The notes under the pieces: model-generated
Databases searched by the model: none
What the model was told of the DNA's origin: nothing
Seen by the model: only the letters and a program-made list of their open reading frames with translations
Origin: JALQXV01 sp051005235
Lineage (GTDB): Bacteria; Patescibacteriota; Saccharimonadia; Saccharimonadales; 2-12-FULL-41-12
Length of the DNA stretch: 11,943 bases
Direction of reading: 5' to 3'
NCBI GenBank assembly: GCA_051005235.1
Contig: JBPCJO010000006.1
Span: 1 to 11,943 of the forward strand
Position numbers and translations under genes: made by a program
Part shown: positions 11,267 to 11,943 of the stretch, piece after piece
Layout: every line of letters starts with the position of its first letter
Position numbering within the stretch: position 1 is the stretch's first letter

Positions 11267-11943
11267 ATGAACATTATAGAAACCGCTATTGCTCTGCTTG
11301 CACCGCACACTTGTTTGCAGTGCGGGCGCGAAGGCCCACCCCTGTGCAACACCTGCAGCAATGCGGTTATTGTAGCTCCGCCGCCGCGTTGTTACCGCTG
11401 TTACGGTAGTACCTCGGACTTTGCTACCTGCCGCCGATGCCAGCCCAGCACCCCACTAGAACATGTCTGGGTCAGTTCTAATTATGAGGCCGCCACCAAA
11501 CAACTTCTCACTCTCCTCAAATTTCAGCGCGCTAAGGCCGCCGCCGAGGTTATAGCTAATTGTTTGCACCACCAGCTCCCTGCCCTGCCATCTGGCGTAA
11601 TAGTTACCGCCGCCCCTACGACCGCCGTACGAGTTCGCCAGCGGGGTTACGACCAAGCACGGTTGATTGCCCGGCACGTGGCTAAAAAACGTAACCTACC
11701 CTATCTAGAGACTCTCAGGCGTACCAAGAACACCCGGCAAGTCGGAGCAAATCGCGCCGAACGCTTTATTCAGCTCGAAAATGCTTTTACCGTGCATCGT
11801 CCCACGCGCTTAAACGGGAAATATCTATTAGTTATCGATGATGTGCTCACCACCGGCGCAACGCTCGAAGCGGCTGCCCGCACGTTAAAAATGGTCGGTG
11901 CCGCTACCGTCGATGCGGCCGTTTTTGCCCACCAACTTAGATT
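11267..11943 (+). CDS. comF: ComF-family phosphoribosyltransferase-like protein (partial, 3' end outside window)
   Basis: From the ATG at 11267 an open frame of 225 codons runs to the window edge. The N-terminus has four CxxC pairs (C16/C19, C27/C30, C42/C45, C55/C58), a double zinc-finger-like module. The C-terminal part is a type I phosphoribosyltransferase with the RQRGYDQARLIAR segment (~125-137) and the PRPP-binding loop VIDDVLTTGATL (189-200), complete with both Asp residues and Thr-Thr-Gly. ComF proteins are linked to natural transformation, where they aid DNA handling after uptake; their substrate is not settled. Only a few residues are probably missing at the end. No Shine-Dalgarno is visible; a TACAAT at 11233-11238 may be the -10, without a good -35. 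ComF fits the DNA-uptake capacity expected of host-dependent CPR bacteria. Confidence 0.9.
   Translation, partial: MNIIETAIALLAPHTCLQCGREGPPLCNTCSNAVIVAPPPRCYRCYGSTSDFATCRRCQPSTPLEHVWVSSNYEAATKQLLTLLKFQRAKAAAEVIANCLHHQLPALPSGVIVTAAPTTAVRVRQRGYDQARLIARHVAKKRNLPYLETLRRTKNTRQVGANRAERFIQLENAFTVHRPTRLNGKYLLVIDDVLTTGATLEAAARTLKMVGAATVDAAVFAHQLR

Noticed and set aside
11456..11677. 73-aa minus-strand frame opposite comF
   Set aside because: It is antisense to the conserved phosphoribosyltransferase domain and has no start signal.
1..11943. Alternative genetic code (TGA as Gly, as in Gracilibacteria)
   Set aside because: All recognised proteins end naturally at standard stops, with TGA used as a true stop in the ATGA overlaps.

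Overview
The window looks like a chromosomal segment of a Patescibacteria/CPR bacterium, most likely Candidatus Saccharibacteria (TM7). The evidence is a type IV secretion-type (T4SS) locus with a PrgI-family protein, a TrbL/VirB6-like membrane protein whose central segment has the 'SPIAFVCYVLPGTEKYF' type of sequence, and a tandem array of seven small two-helix T4SS pilin-like (TrbC/VirB2-like) proteins. Short genes, tight gene overlaps and mostly absent Shine-Dalgarno sequences also fit. The lineage is an inference from family content. The standard bacterial code reads all genes without in-frame TGA.

Layout: (1) 1-355, minus strand, start of a prgI-like gene running off the left edge. (2) 356-2565, an accessory block between prgI and the VirB6-like gene. 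It holds an inverted-repeat element, an orphan ribbon-helix-helix antitoxin-like gene, a promoter/terminator-bounded small RNA of about 70 nt, and a minus-strand operon of AbrB-type antitoxin, PIN toxin and DUF3800 protein. (3) 2566-5639, minus strand, two genes coupled by TAATG that together look like one split VirB6/TrbL-type membrane protein. (4) 5803-9401, plus strand, the pilin array: six genes in a nearly gapless operon, then a seventh with its own strong promoter, closed by a strong bidirectional terminator at 9426-9461. (5) 9485-10330, a Phd/YefM antitoxin and PIN toxin pair separated by a ~160-bp near-perfect palindromic element whose right arm carries the toxin's Shine-Dalgarno and start codon. 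(6) 10602-11093, minus strand, an Hsp20 chaperone. (7) 11267-end, plus strand, a partial comF-like gene.

How it fits together: the divergent region 5640-5802 drives the VirB6-like pair leftward and the pilins rightward, giving the membrane channel and surface subunits of an exported filament or conjugation/DNA-uptake-type apparatus. ComF, in the same window, belongs to a family linked to competence. Two complete toxin-antitoxin modules and one antitoxin remnant border or interrupt the secretion locus. The most unusual items are the palindrome that could sequester the toxin start, the small RNA next to DUF3800, and the split VirB6-like gene.
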